From assembly GCA_039707655.1 (NCBI GenBank), contig CM077665.1, forward strand, positions 78,369,954-78,433,953: DNA of 64,000 nt, in the 5' to 3' direction. How positions within the stretch are numbered: the stretch's first letter is position 1; each line of letters starts with the position of its first letter. Under the pieces are notes generated by a model. It was not told the origin of the DNA and did no database searches. It saw only the letters and a list, made by a program, of their open reading frames with translations. Source of the stretch: Elymus sibiricus. Lineage: Eukaryota; Streptophyta; Magnoliopsida; Poales; Poaceae. Of this stretch, positions 42,283 through 55,830 are shown in pieces. The translations under genes and the position numbers were made by a program.

Positions 42283-44491
42283 TACAATGTAACATATGTG
42301 CGTACTTCTGTTTTTTTCATATCATTAGAAAAAAGTACTTGACGTTGTAGAAATGTTCACCGCCTTAAAAAAATATTTTTAACAATTAAAGAAAAATGTT
42401 TTGTACTATTCTAAAAATGTGTGTAACATTTAAAAGAATGTTCCAGCATTTCAAAATAATGCATTTTGCAAAATGTTTATACAATGTAAAAAATATATCA
42501 GTCGATTCCAAAAAAATGTATGTTACAATCTTAAAAATGTTAACACATTTGAAAAATATATTCATGACATTTTGAGAAAATTACCGAATGTAGGAAATGT
42601 ACACGTAGTTCAAAAAAGATTTCTTTTCATTCATAAATGTATCAACATGTATTTATAAAATACGAAACATATATATGAAAAAAATCGAAACATGCAATTG
42701 AAAAAGAGATTAATCAGTTGTTTGAAAATGTTTTGTGTTTATAATAAAAGCAAAACATGTATAAACAAAATTTACATTGTTTATCAGAAAAATAGACATG
42801 TGTTGAACAAAAGAAGAAACAGAGGAAAGCCAGTGAGCACCGAATAAAGAAGCAAAGGTAACCAAAGTTGTAAAACTAAAAGAGAGGAGAACCCCCCCCC
42901 CCCCCCCCCCCCCTCCCCCCAAAAAACACACAAATTTGTCCATAGAAACTTTTCATAATCGCTCTACTGGCCCAACCACTAAGGTGAGCCTAAGCCGAGT
43001 GCCAGAGACGAGGCTATCTTAAAAATCAGTATGGGCAAGAAATAGCTCCAACGCATCAACTCAACTGATAATTAATTTCCGGAATTGGGGGAGGGGGGCA
43101 ACTAATCAATGGGGTGCCCTCCAAGGGCTTCCCGCAGCGGTCTGTGTTGTTACGCCCTGTGGTACGCACAGCTTTGCAAAGGGTGCCCCTCAGTTACTTA
43201 AATAGTTTTTTTAGAGGCAACTGCTTAACTAGTTTTTTTCTGAGGGATAGCTACTTAACTAGTTTTTCTTTGAGGTGATAGCTACTTAAACTAGTGATTT
43301 CGCGAATTGAAACGTTAATCCTGGGCCGGCTCAGCATCTAGCCCATAGTGCAATACTTTTTCCGGCGTTTCTCTAGCTGGGCCGAGGGACGGCCCATGTT
43401 CTCTGGGATAGTGTGTGTCATACTGTCATGACATGTTATCGGTGGTCAGCCCGCACGCCCGTCCCCACGATACGCGGCGGCTCCGCGGGCGCCGGCGACC
43501 CGGGGTGTCGGTGCGCGTGCGCATCCATCGGAAGGTCGATGGTCCTTGGCCCCCTGGTCTCTCCCCCTCCATCTTCTCACCCGTTTAAGGATGGATTTCT
43601 TTTGACATGGCTGATAGCCTGAAACCTCTCCTTTTCCTGTTTTTACGGGACAGAAGCATAACGCTGATCTATGGACGAAGGAAGGTATCAGAAAATTCAT
43701 TATGACCTAGACCTAAACCAGGCTGATATTGAACAGAGGAGGAGTTCTTGTTACTACTTCTCGCTGACACCAAAAGAAGTTTCGTCTGATTCGGACCTTT
43801 TGTGGTGGTCTGCCGAGGACCAGCACCTAAAAACAACCCTTGTGCCCCGTGTAAAACCAGCATGTCGATCTTCAGATTCCACTCCTGCATGCATCGTCTC
43901 AACGAGTAAACTCGAATCGAGTCATAACAATAATCATATTACGTACTAACATGTAGCAGTAGACAGTAGTACTGCTACTGTACTGCAGTCTGTGTACACA
44001 CTCCAACAACAAGAGGGCGGCGGCATTTAAACGGTGTCGCCCAAGGTCCACCCGCTGCTGGCACAGTAGTGTAGGGTACTACTCCAGCCTACAGTGCGTC
44101 CACTGTCCAACAAATGCAATGCAGAACGCAGAGGCTACGCAACCGTCGATGCTAGCCACTAGTCAACTCTCTCCACTGCCTCGATGCCCAGAAATTAACT
44201 AACCCTTTCCAGCTCCTCCTCACAGGCCCCGGCTACGGCTAGGGCTACACACGCAAGCACCCAACCCAACCCAATCCGTTTCTTCTTCCAGAAGCAAAAG
44301 ACAACGGCCCAAACAGCGTCTCGTGGACGGACACCACATGTCAGCGACCCATGCTGCTGCTACTAGCTAGTACTCTAGCTACGCCAGCGCATTGTACTAC
44401 AATACAGTAGTACCATCAGGCTGTACAAGATGACAAGCAGCATGCGTGCGTACGTACACTACGCACGCAGCGGCACTTGCAGATTACATTC
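42283..44491. other. intergenic with simple repeats, no gene supported
   Basis: It holds AT-rich degenerate sequence to about 42890, a poly-C tract (42892-42920, one T inside) and a minisatellite (43193-43295). After 43950 the sequence is mixed and looks low-copy, but no exon is visible. Short frames near 43413-43949 lack domains. Confidence 0.5.
43193..43295 (+). repeat. minisatellite, about 33-bp unit, 3 copies
   Basis: Units around CTACTTAACTAGTTTTTCTT followed by TGAGG repeat with small changes. Confidence 0.75.
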
Positions 44492-47400
44492 TTTTTTTTT
44501 TTTTTTTTTTTTTGAACAGAGAGAGGCACCAGAGGCTTCAATTTTCCATTCATCTCATAGACATTGTACAACAGTGATTACATAGCCCTGTGAGCAAAGA
44601 GTTTGGAAGATGGACTCAACTGGACAGCAACTATTTCTATGAGAAGAATTGTTGCAACTGAAGATAGGCATAGACAAAGATTGTCTAAATGCCTGATGAG
44701 CACAGTCATGCGCTACCTCATTTATATCTCTTTTAATATGTTACACTGCATGAGATAAAAATTGTATTGTTTTATGGAAATCTGCAATTTGCATTCTAAT
44801 CTCCCAAGGGACATGCGGCTTATGTAGAGAGGAAGCTGCAGCTGCTTTTGCAAGTATTAAGTTGTCTGTTAGGAATGTGACTTGTTGGATCTGCAATAAG
44901 CTGGCCACCTTCCCTGCTAAGTTGAGAGCTGCAGCTTCAGCTTGTAAGACAGTTGGAGCCACCGGCATGGATGCTTGTATGAATACAGTGTCAATGTGAT
45001 GCAAATTCTGAAATTGACAATGGACTCCTATTCCTGTCACCTCCTGTGTTTGAGATCCTGGAACTTTCCTGATTTTCCATGCTGCATCTGTGAAGATCTT
45101 GGGACCTGCAATTTGTAGATCAAACTTGAGCGTTTCCCCTTGTACTGGAATGTGAGGCGCTTCTTTTTCATCAATCTGCAAAGTGGAAACAACAGCAATA
45201 ATGTTGTTGCTCGGTTTTAGTTGTTGCTGCAGCGCCAACTGAGGCATGTCCAACATCTCCATATTTTGCCTAATTGCTTCTGCCATTTGATGAACTTGGT
45301 GTGGGCTACCCGGCTTCCTATCAAAAAGATTGCCATTCCTGAATTTCCATATGCACCACATAAAGGTAAGGATGTTTGGCAAGGATGCATGTGGATGATT
45401 CATATTTAGGAACTTCATAAGTATTTGAGTGAGAGAATCACAATTTAGAACTACAATGTCAGATCGGATAAACCAAGGAGCAGTGAACCAAGCGGCTCTA
45501 GCAAAATTGCATTTAAAAAATAAATGAATATCATCCTCTTCCATGCCGCATCTAGAGCAGAGTTTACTGATGTGTTTAGAGTACTTCCCTGCTCTTGCCC
45601 CTGTTGGCATTGCCTTTCTTAGTAATCTCCATCCAAAGGCCTGAACTCGCGGGATTATATGTCTGTTTTTCCAGATTTGATTCAGCAACTGTATAGTGTG
45701 AGGATGCACCTGTCGCGGTCTTGGCACTCCATGTTCCTGCAGAAATAGAAGACATGCACGGTATGCACTTCTAGAATTGCATTTACCTGATGGCGTTAAT
45801 TTCCAACAGAGAATGTCTTTGTCCTGAGATTGAATAATGCCCGTGCTTTTGATAATGGAGGCCATAGGCTGTTGGAACAGAGCGTCAATGAGTTGATTAT
45901 CCCATGCTTTCTGATTTGGGATCCAAAGATCCTTAACTTGTGCTGGGTAAGAAAAAGCTTCAGGTTGAATTATGAGTGAATCATAGATGTGGGTCCAATT
46001 TTTGCACCACGGTGTACTCCAGATTGAGATGCAGCCTTGGGTGATTTGGTAGAAGCAATGTTCTTTAAGGATGGGAAGAACCTTTATAATGGAGGCCCAA
46101 AAGGCTGATTTGGGAGCATTTGAATTTGGGCGCCAAATGGAAGAGTCTGGGAAGTATTTGGATTTGAGGACAGCATGTAAGAAATCATTTGGTTGATCAG
46201 CAATCCTCCAAGCTGCCATAAGGATGAGGCTCTGATTCATTGCTTGGAGATTTCTTATACCCAGCCCACCCTCATTCTTTGGAGTACAAATGTCTTTCCA
46301 AGCTCTCAAGCAAAGGCTCCTAGAATTTGTTTCTTCTCTGATACCAGTCCACCAGAAGTTCCTAATAACAGCAGTGAGCTTGGCAATGAACTTTTTGGTG
46401 AAAAGTATGTTGGACATATAGTAAACTGGAATGGAGGAGAAGACAGTTTTTGATTTGATGAGCTCAAGCCTTGCAGCATGGGAAAGTTTGTCAGCCTTGT
46501 ACGTTGTGAGCTTGGACTTGAATTTATCAAGCACGAAGTTGTAGGCTATTGTTCTATCCTTACCCGGGAGGATGAGAGGATGCCCTAGATGAATAAAGTT
46601 GTTGTCAATGGTTGGCACCGGGAAAATCTGATTGATTAATTGACATTCTCTTGGATGAACATGCTTACTGAAGATTATCCCAGATTTACTCCAATTTGGA
46701 GTCTGACCCGAGCGTAGGCAGAAATCATTCAGGATCTGCTTTATTCTAGTTGCTTCTTGAACTGTAGCATGTCCACAAACAAGTAGATCATTTGCAAAAA
46801 GGAGAGAGTGTATAGGAGGGCAATTTGGCCACAGAGTTATACCTTCAAAACAGTTAGCTGCCATGGCCTCTTGCAGAGCAATTGAAAGTTCATTGATTGC
46901 TAGGACAAAAAGGTATGGGGACAGGGGGCAACCTTGTCGAATACCTCTATCTCCTCGGAATCTCTCAAACGGTTGGTCATTAATGACAACAGAAAAAGTC
47001 AGTGAAGAAACACACGAGTGGACTAAATTAATAAAATGACCGTGCAGCCCTTTACGTGCAAGAGCAGCGACAATGAAATTCCACTCAAGTCTATCAAAAG
47101 CTTTGGCAAGATCTATTTTGAGCATAAAAGCTTTATTCTTCCAAGAAGAAAGGGCAAAAGAATGAGTTATCTCTTGCGCTATGATGATGTTACTGCTAAT
47201 ACGCCTACCCTCAATGAAAGCTTGTTGAGAAGGATGAACATAGCCCGGCAAGTGAGATTTTAGTCTATTGGCAAGGCATTTTGCAATAATTTTGTAGATG
47301 ACATTGCAAAGGCTAATGGGCCTATAATCCGCCGGCACTAAAGGAGCAAGCTTTTTAGGAATCAGAGCAATGTGGGTATCATTTATATGCGCTGACATTA

Positions 47401-47526
47401 TACCTGTTTGAAAGAAATTCCTTACCAGCTGCACAACATCTTGCCCGATCCACACCCAGGTTGCAATGTAGAATTCCACATTAAATCCATCAGGCCCTGG
47501 CGATGCGTTTCTTTTCATGAGGTTTT
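44492..47526 (-). mobile_element. 5'-truncated LINE (L1-type) retrotransposon
   Basis: A 22-base T run at 44492-44513 is the poly-A tail of a minus-strand LINE. The element contains most of ORF2 (RT to RNase H) but lacks ORF1 and the endonuclease, the usual 5' truncation of LINE insertions. I could not find a target duplication at the two ends. Confidence 0.88.
44741..47518 (-). pseudogene. LINE ORF2 fragment: reverse transcriptase + zf-RVT + RNase H, 925 codons
   Basis: The frame begins at the RT block SPGPDGFNVEFY and is open to the end. RT motifs include ALIPKK, DYRPISLCN, RQGCPLSPYLF and the catalytic box, which reads FANDLL in place of FADDLL: residue 243 (codon 46790-46792) is Asn where the second catalytic Asp is expected. 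A zf-RVT zinc-binding domain (about residues 600-690, CSRCGMEEDDIHLFFKC) and a C-terminal RNase H (about 790-925, with FTDAAWK, EAAAL and LTDN) follow. The missing endonuclease and the changed active site make it inactive, although the remaining frame is undamaged. Confidence 0.88.
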
Positions 47527-49046
47527 TCTAGAGACGAGTGGCTTTCAACTTCAAGGTGGCGGCCAGGTCACTTGGCTATGCGCCTATGCGATTCCTTGCA
47601 AGCATGCCTTTGGACTTTTGCTCGTCGCAGTACCGTCGGCCGAACACGACAGGCCAAGCCTTGCCTCGCCTCGCTCGCTGCTAATCAGTGGGCACTACAT
47701 GGTAAAGTACGTACGTATGATCCCGACCGTGTCATGTCACTGCTGACCGCATCACCGTCAACCGAATACGATAGGGGAACCTGTTAATCAGTCAGGATTA
47801 TGTGCATGATCCTGTGTCGCATTGTGTTGTTTCGCTGCTGACCACAATTTCAAGTTCCCGTATCCCATGCCTGCAGGCTCTTGGCTTGTGCTACTTGTAG
47901 TTTGTGTGTTTTTGATCGAGGTCGACGATGATCTTGTGAACTGAACCTGATAGCTCATACCCCACACACAGACACACTGGTCCGGGAGGAGATGATAAAC
48001 AAGCTGAAAAGGCAACCGTAGATGCAAAGCTAACGATCTGACTACAGTATTATACGATCGGCCTCTTGATTGGACGCATGGCTGCGGAAGATTCCGCGCT
48101 GTGCAAGCGACGCCGACGCCGGGTGCCCCGGGTGCATGTGCAGGTCTGAATTTCCTCATCGAACGTATCACCTCTCCGTTTTGAGCGGAGTACCGACTGC
48201 TGCGTTGAATCGTTGGTTCCAACTTCCAGTTCCCAACTTGAGCAATTAACAGCTCTTAATTACTCACTACTGCCAAGATGTAGTACTCTACTAATTACTC
48301 GGCGTCGCTTGCACAGCGAGATGACACCGCATTTTGTTTCGTCGGTCACAACGACGAGTCAACGACGGCAATATGAAATACAGAAACCGACGCCTCCTAT
48401 CAGGCATCATCAGACACTTAATTTCGTCAACTTGTTATCTTGAGACGTAGGGCAGGGCAGCCGAACTGAAAAGCGACAGCGACGAGCGGTGGAGGGATCG
48501 GGCCTTTGGACCTTCGGTCCAAGCAATTTCACTATCAGATCTTTTCTTTCCTCCGGAAATTTCACTTTCAGAGGCTGGAGTCGTCGCAGCCACGCTCGTC
48601 ATTTACCGCTGGCCAGACACGTTGACCTCACGCAGTTAACCACTTCACCGGATGCCAACAAAGGCACGTGATGGTCTCGTACACGTGTGAGGTGTGCCGC
48701 TGTCAAAATTGGCGGCCAGCGCTGCGAGTGAAAGGCATGTGAATCGAATGATACTACAACTAATCTAGGAGTAGAGAGTAGTAAATTTTGCCGGTAGGTC
48801 AAACGAGGAAGAAGACAAATATGGCTAGAAAAAAAGAGCTCGTACGTGATCTTAACGGAAGCGTACGAAATCACGCCGTTTCGTGGCGCAATTGGTTCAT
48901 GGAATTCAGGCCGTTTCGTAGCGCAATTGGTTTATGGAATTCACGCCGTTTCGTTGAGTACGAAATCTCCGTGAAATGATGCCCAGAGGAACGCGGTTGG
49001 AATATACGAAGACTTGTACTCGTTGACATCAGCATTTGATTGCTAA
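47527..49046. other. intergenic, mixed sequence, no gene supported
   Basis: No domain-bearing frame is visible. A tandem repeat lies at 48873-48955. The sequence has no recognisable element ends apart from the LINE junction on the left. Confidence 0.45.
48873..48955 (+). repeat. tandem repeat, 34-bp unit, about 2.5 copies
   Basis: The unit contains GCCGTTTCGTGGCGCAATTG and ends ATGGAATTCA. Two full copies and a partial third differ at a few bases. Confidence 0.85.
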
Positions 49047-50030
49047 GAGCATCTACAACCGGACCTCTCAAATTCTTCTCAAATGCCTGGATAGGCCGCT
49101 CAGTGACTAGTGACTGATCAGTTACAAAAAAGCAATCGCGGGCGCCTTATACATGCTTCAAACGTCTGAGCTGACAGGCACCACTCATACAGGCTTCAAA
49201 CGTCCGAGCTGACAGGCACCACTCATACAGGTTTCAAACGTAAGGGCTGACGCGCCCGCCACGTCAGTCTGACATCATGGACCCACGCGGAATCATTTGG
49301 AAACCCGACGGTCCGACGGACGCTCCTCCAGTAGGGGGGGGGGGTGAACAACCGGTCCAGCGGGCCACGTAGTCCCTAGCCCGGCTATTTAAGCCGACCG
49401 TCGGCATCGAAACCCTACCCCTCCACATTTTCCTCCTCCCCTCTGCCGCAACCGTCACTTTACACTCCCGTCCGCCGCAACCTTCAATAAGCTTTGCCCC
49501 CACGCCGTTGCCACTTTCTAACGCCGGAGCGCCGGCTGTAGCTCCTTGAGCAGATCCGAGCAAGACGTGAAGCCCGGATCGCCTCGGGGCTACCTCCGGA
49601 TGCAGTGGATCCGGAGAAGGAGTTGGAGGAGGAGGAGGGGGAGGAGCCGGCGAAGGATGTGGGGGACGCTGGGGACGCAGATCTGCGGCGGAGTAGCAAA
49701 CCATCCTCGATTCCAGCCACTCGAAGTCGGATGCGGAGGCTAGACGCCGTCGTCAGCAGGAGATGAAGGCGGAACAGGCCGCGAAGGAGGCGAAGATGCT
49801 CGCCTACATGGATGAGGTCGAGGAGGAGGAGGAGACGGAGCCCTCCTACACGGCCGTCTATCCGATGCCCGGCACCAACGTCGTGGACATTTCTTTTGCA
49901 TGCTTTATATGAATCTAAGGGTTGAAATATGAGAGATTCGGATGTAGAGTAACAAATTTGAGAAGTGCCCGGTCACTGTCAGCGAACGCGTCTAGAAGAT
50001 CATATTTGCTAAGTCCGGCTGTAGACGCTC
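49047..50030. mobile_element. PIF/Harbinger-type non-autonomous element (984 bp) with coding-like sequence
   Basis: The TIRs are GAGCATCTACAACCGGAC at the left and the inverse of GTCCGGCTGTAGACGCTC at the right; TAA is duplicated at 49044-49046 and 50031-50033. The ends are related to the MITE at 24578-25018. The interior (about 49540-49912) has a coding texture: glutamate-rich peptides in shifting frames, ending YPMPGTNVVDISFACFI then a stop. No transposase is present. It may be a decayed element protein or a captured gene fragment. Confidence 0.85.
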
Positions 50031-50033
50031 TAA

Positions 50034-51180
50034 TTTGCTATTACCCTGAAAAGAATTTGACATGACACGTAGTACTATCACCGAACGCAGCCGGCCACTT
50101 CACACACCAAGCCATCGCCATGCCGCACAAAGTTGTTTTCGCTGGACCCAAACTAGACCGGTGTGCTGGGCCTGACCTACCACTGTGTACCCGTGCATTG
50201 CCTCTCTATTATTGGCGGGCTGACGACGATCGACGCCGACGGCTCGGTCGGCTACGATCATCACTATGACCATGCTTCCTTTCGAAGGCACATCATTTCC
50301 TCTCGACCCCGCAACGACTTGTTGGGTATAAATGAGCCTAGCTTGCTATTGCTGCATGGACCGGCTCGTTACTGCCATCCCGGTGGTTGTACGCTGCACA
50401 ACATGCGCTGCAATAAAACTGAGTCGTTGCCCGTGCGCCGTGGAAATTAAGTGGGTGTCTGATTTCTTTTTTCCCGAAAAAGAAAAGGGGGATAACACCC
50501 TGCAATCCTGCATAATAGATGCACACATATGTACTTCCTCTGTAATTTTTTATAAGACGTTTTTAACGTCCATGGTCAAAAGACGTTTTATATTAAGTTA
50601 CCGAAAGAGTACTATATAACTATGTCAATTGAAGCCTAACGACGATGTTCAATGAATCGGCTTGAAGAAGGGGGGGGGGGGGGGGGGGGGGGGGGGATGA
50701 GGCCATCCGAATTGAATATGCTTCGTGATGGAATCTTCATAATGAAGACAAACCTTATGGATGATGACCAAAGTAAACGGAAAACATGCTACTTCTCGAC
50801 AAAAAGAAATGTTGATGAGTTGAATCAAAGGTTGGACATGAGATTATCGTCTCTAAAGCCAAGTTTTGACCCAACACCTTCTACGAGGTTACAATGCTCG
50901 TACACCAACAAATGTCTGGTCTAACCGGAAAGGGGAAGATCATGTGTTCTCACTCGGACTACATGCATGGTTGTCCTCAACTCCATGGCTATCAACAACT
51001 CCCTATCGGCTCAAGGTGCCTCGTTAGCTGGATCTGAATGATGAGAAAGCCCGAAGCCCACCCAAAGCATTGGAGAGACGCCAGACGCAGGTTTAGGAAT
51101 GCGACGTCATGCATCCGGCTCCTGCCGAACCTCCTTTGATCCTCGTCGATGCGTGCGTGTGTGTGTGAGGGAGGGAGGGA

Positions 51181-51218
<38 letters not shown>

Positions 51219-52454
51219 GGTTGGACGTCACATATCCGACCGGCGTTGGAACCACCTCGCGGATCGCCGCCACTGCAGCTACCTCACGGATCAACTCACC
51301 ACTTCATCGAGGCCCCCACCCCGGTGTCCTCCACCATGACCCTCATCAACTAGATAAGGCCCTAGTCAGGGCCATGTCATCAGATCCTGCATGCACCCTC
51401 ACAAAAGCATCGCCTCCATGACCTCCTAACTCATGAAGAACTCGCTGGTCGGTGAGAACATATGTAGTGCTACAACCGAGATTGTAAAGATAGTACGACC
51501 AAAATACCTAGGAGTCTGGGTGCAAACCTAAAACATTATTTGAAATCTGGAGGGAATACCTTACTCGTCATGTAGTTTCCATCTTCTTTGGTCGATTGTG
51601 TTTGTCACTCTCATCTCCGGCGACTCGTTTCAACACGGAAAGGCGAGGGGAGACCATGGATCGCATTATGTTGTCCTATCCCATCGATGAGCTTGCCAGT
51701 TGGTGAGAACATATCTACACTAAGAAATTAGATCTTTTGCCCCACTTTACTTCTCAATTTCATTATTTGCCCCCCCCCTCAGAGGCTGTCGGGTGGGGCC
51801 AGTTCCACTGGTCATTGAGACAACCCTGGGGCAAATCATCCAACCCCTTGTAAAGTGGGGAAAATCATCAAATTCCCCCCTTAATAATGCATATGTCATG
51901 TTTGGTTTGATATAAACATTTGACACGCCAATGTGCAGACAAGTCTAAAATATTGGCTACCAATTGGTTGACTACCATTTTTTTGCCAATCTCTACAAAA
52001 GTTGACAACTTTTGACAAGTTTAAATATTGACAAGTGTTGGTTTGCCAAAATTTGGTATTGTCAGATGTCGTGGTAATTCTCCTAATAATACTATAGGAG
52101 GTGTGTATGGAGGCACGTTGTGTTTACCGTAAGGTGTGTATGGAAGTACACACGAGTATTTATACATGTTTGGGCTCTTGTCAGATGAGGTAATACCCTG
52201 CTTTTGTGGTGGTGTTCTTGCCTTTGCATGTAGATTACAACAGAGTCTTCCACCCTCAGCCAGGTGTCCTCCTCCCGGTTTCTATAGAGTGCACTACGTG
52301 GGGTGTCATAACGGTTTGGTATTAATGCTATCAATGACCATGCATGACCGACTTCTTCATGACCATAAATAGGTAATAACACATGTATTTAACTAGATAT
52401 TGAATCATTGGGTAAAGATTGTCATTAATGTATCATGGGGATTGTGGAGGACGT
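50034..52454. other. intergenic with simple repeats and one Stowaway MITE
   Basis: It contains a poly-G tract (50670-50696), a GA microsatellite (51184-51215) and a small inverted repeat (about 51736-51866) with ends TTTTGCCCCACTTTAC and GTAAAGTGGGGAAAA. No gene is recognised. Confidence 0.5.
50534..50609. mobile_element. degenerate Stowaway MITE, 76 bp
   Basis: The ends CTTCCTCTGTAATTTTTTATAAGACG and the inverse of ACGTTTTATATTAAGTTACCGAAAGAG are mutated Stowaway termini, flanked by TA at 50532-50533 and 50610-50611. Confidence 0.75.
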
Positions 52455-53962
52455 TGATAACCCACAAGTGTAGGGGATCGTTTGTAGCCTTTTTCGATAA
52501 GTAAGAGTGTCGAACCCAACGAGGAGCTAAAGGTAGAACAAATATTCCCTCAAGTTCTATCGACCACCGATACAACTCTACGCACGCTAATACTTGATTT
52601 ACCTAGAACAAGTATGAAACTACTTTGCGGGAATAAAACTAGAAGTACTTTGCAAGATAATAAAAGTTAGGTGTTGTTTTAATAAAAGAACAATAAAAGT
52701 AAATAACTTAGTAGAAAGCTTTTTGTGTAATGCAAGAGAAAGATTGTACCTAGGCAATTGAATATAATATGATAGATACTTGTTATATGCAATGAGGGAG
52801 AGGCATACGCTAACACACTTTCCGTACTTGGATCATATGCACTTATGATTGGAACTCTAGCAAGCATCCGCAACTACCAAAGTTCATTAAGGTAAAACTC
52901 AACCATAGCATTAAGTATCAAGTCCCCTTTACTCCCATACGCAACAAGCCACCTACTCGGGTTTATGTTTCTGTCACTCAAGCAACCCACCATAGGCAAA
53001 TCATGAACATATTGCAACACCCTACAGCGGGGATCCCTCACGTTTGCGCGACACGGAGGGCACCATAGGACAGCACCATATCAACATACAACTCACATCC
53101 ATAACATCATACCACAATTAACCCATAGGACAAAAGAGATCTACTCAAACATCATAGGATAGCCAAATATCATTGGGAAATAATATATGGAGTTGAGCAC
53201 CATGTTTAAGTAGATATTACAGCGGGGAAGAGAGGTGTTACACCGCTGCATAGAGGGGAAGAGAGTTGGTGTTTACGGCGGCAAAGTTGTTGGAGTAGAT
53301 CGCAATCACGATGATTGCCCCGGCGGCGTTCCGGCGCCACCAGGAGAGAGGGGGAGAGAGCCCCCTCCTTCTTTTTCTTCCCTGGCCTCCCCCTAGTTGG
53401 GAGGAGAGTTCCCCCTCTGGTCCATGGCCTCCATGGCGGCGGAGGGGCAAGAGCCCCTCCTAGATTGGATCTCCCTCTCTGTTCTCTTCTGTTTTGCGTT
53501 CCTGTTTTCTGGCTGAAAACCGTTTCTTATATTCCCGGAGATCCGTAACTCCGACCGGGCTGAAATTTTGAGGGGATTTTTATCCAAAAATTAGCTTCCT
53601 TGCTCCCGAAGGAGAGCTCCAACTGATGTACGAGTTGGCACAACCCACCACGCCGCGCCTGGGCCTTCTGGCGCGCCTTGGTGTCTCTTGGGGGCTATGC
53701 GCCTCCGTTTGCGTTGATTCCACTTCTCAAAATTCACAAATATTCCAAAAAAAAAATCTCCGTAAATTTTCATCGCGTTTGGACTTCGTTTGATACGGAT
53801 ATTCTGTGAAACAAAAAACATGCAAAAAACAAGAACTGGCACTGGGCACTGGATCAATATGTTAGTCCAATAAATCATATAAAATGTTGCCAAAAATATG
53901 TGAAAGTTGTATATTATTGGCATGAAACAATCAAAAATTATAGATACGACGGAGACGTATCA
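52455..53962 (-). repeat. 3' LTR (1508 bp) of the non-autonomous gypsy element
   Basis: The minus strand starts TGATACGTCTCCGTCG at 53962 and ends GTGGGTTATCA at 52455. It includes the GGCGCGCC-type tract near 53670. Confidence 0.93.
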
Positions 53963-55631
53963 GCATTCCCAAGCTTAATTCCTGCTCGTCCTCGAGTAGG
54001 TAAATGATAAAAAAGATAATTTTTGATGTGGAATACTACCTAGCATAATCTTGATCATATATCTAATCATGGCATGAATATTAAGACACAAGTGATTTAA
54101 AGCAATAGTCTAGTTTTGACATAAAGACATCAATACTCAGGCATCCCAACAAACAATCATGTCTTTCAAAATATCAAGGCTAAAGAACGCTATCCCTACA
54201 AAATAATATAGCCTTGTCATGCTCTGTCTTCTTAACACAAAGTATAAATCATGTACTACCCCGGTGTCAGCCAAGCAATTGGTTCATACTTTTTAACGCG
54301 CTTCAGCATTTTCAACTCTCACGCAATACATGAGTGCAAGCCATGGATATAACACTATGGGTGGAATAGAATATGGTGGTAGGTTTCAAAGGGGTAAAAG
54401 TGGAGAAGAAAGTCCCGCATCAACTCAGCGTATCAACGGGCTATGGAGTTGCCCATCAATAGATATCAATGCGAGGAGCAGGGATTGCCATGCAACGGAT
54501 GCACTAAGAGCTATAAGTGTATGAAAGCTCAATATGAAAACTAAGTGGGTATGCATCTAACTTTAGAATGAAAAATTCCCACTAGTATATGAAAGTGACA
54601 ACATAGGAGACTCTCTATATGAAAAACATGGTGCTACTTTGAAGCACAAGTGTGGAATTAGTATGCCCCTTCTACTTATTTCATATTTTTTCCTTTTTTT
54701 TATTTTTTTATTTTTTTTCTTTGTCCGGAGCCTCATCCCGGCTTGTGGGGGAATCATAGTTTCCATCATCCTTTCATCACTGGGGCATGCTCTAATAATG
54801 AATAATGATGATCATCACACTTCTATTTACTTACAACTCAATACTACAACGATGGTAGAACAAAGTATGACTCTATATGAATGCAATGATCTAGCGTAGC
54901 AAAGATATAAAAAAATGGACAAGCCATGAAAACATCATGCTAGCTATCTTACGATCATGTAATGCAATATGACAATGAATGCTCAAGTCATCAAAACGGA
55001 AGCGGTGGAAGGTGCATGCCAATATATCTCGGAATGGCTATGGAAATGCCATAATAGGTAGGTATGGTGGCTGTTTTGAGGAAGATATAATAAGGCTTAT
55101 GTGTGATAGAGCGTATCATATCACGGGGTTTGGATGCACCGGCGAAGTTTGCACCGACTCTCGAGGTGAGAAAGGGCAATGCACAGTACCGTAGAGGCTA
55201 GCAAATTGTGGAAAGGTAAGAGTGCATATAATACATGGACTCACATTAGTCATAAAGAACTCACATACTTATTGCAAAAGTTTATTAGCCCTCGAAGCAA
55301 AGTATTACTACGCATGCTCCTAGGGGGAGGTTGGTAGGAGTTAATCATCGCGCGCCCCCGACCTTCACACAAAGATAGACAATCAAGAATAAATTGTGCT
55401 CCAACTTCCTAGCATAACGGGAGACTATACGTGCATGCTTCGGGAATCACAAACCTTAACACCAATATCTTACTAAACACGATCATCCACTAGTACCTCC
55501 CACATATTATCATCTCTATATCGCAAAACTATTGCAAGGAATCAAACATATCATATTCAGTGATCCCTAAGTTTATGTAGGATTTTATGACTAACCATGT
55601 GAATGACCAATTCCTGTTAACTCTCTAAATA

Positions 55632-55830
55632 GATATAAGTGAAGCTAGAGACTTTAATTCTTTATACAAAAGACCATGCTCTAATAAATATAAGTGAAGC
55701 AAAAGAGCATTCTACGAATAACGATTTTCTATGTGAAGAGAAACAGGCAATCCAAACTTCAAATGATATAAGTGAAGCACATGAAGCATTCTATAAAGCC
55801 ATACTCAAAAGATATAAGTGAAGTGCAATG
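55632..55830 (+). repeat. interspersed GATATAAGTGAAGC motif, four copies
   Basis: GATATAAGTGAAGC or close variants occur near 55632, 55687, 55765 and 55811, most followed by an AGCATTCTA block. It lies in the 3' non-coding part of the element and may be a remnant of a local repeat expansion. Confidence 0.7.

Noticed and set aside
43671..43949. A 92-codon frame as a small gene
   Set aside because: No domain, no splice context and no family resemblance could be seen.
44480..47540. A target-site duplication for the LINE
   Set aside because: The sequence before the T run (attacattc) has no match at the 5' junction; the junction itself cannot be fixed to the base.
51736..51866. A new MITE between TTTTGCCCCACTTTAC and its inverse
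   Set aside because: Ends pair for about 15 bp only and no target duplication was found; kept only as a note.
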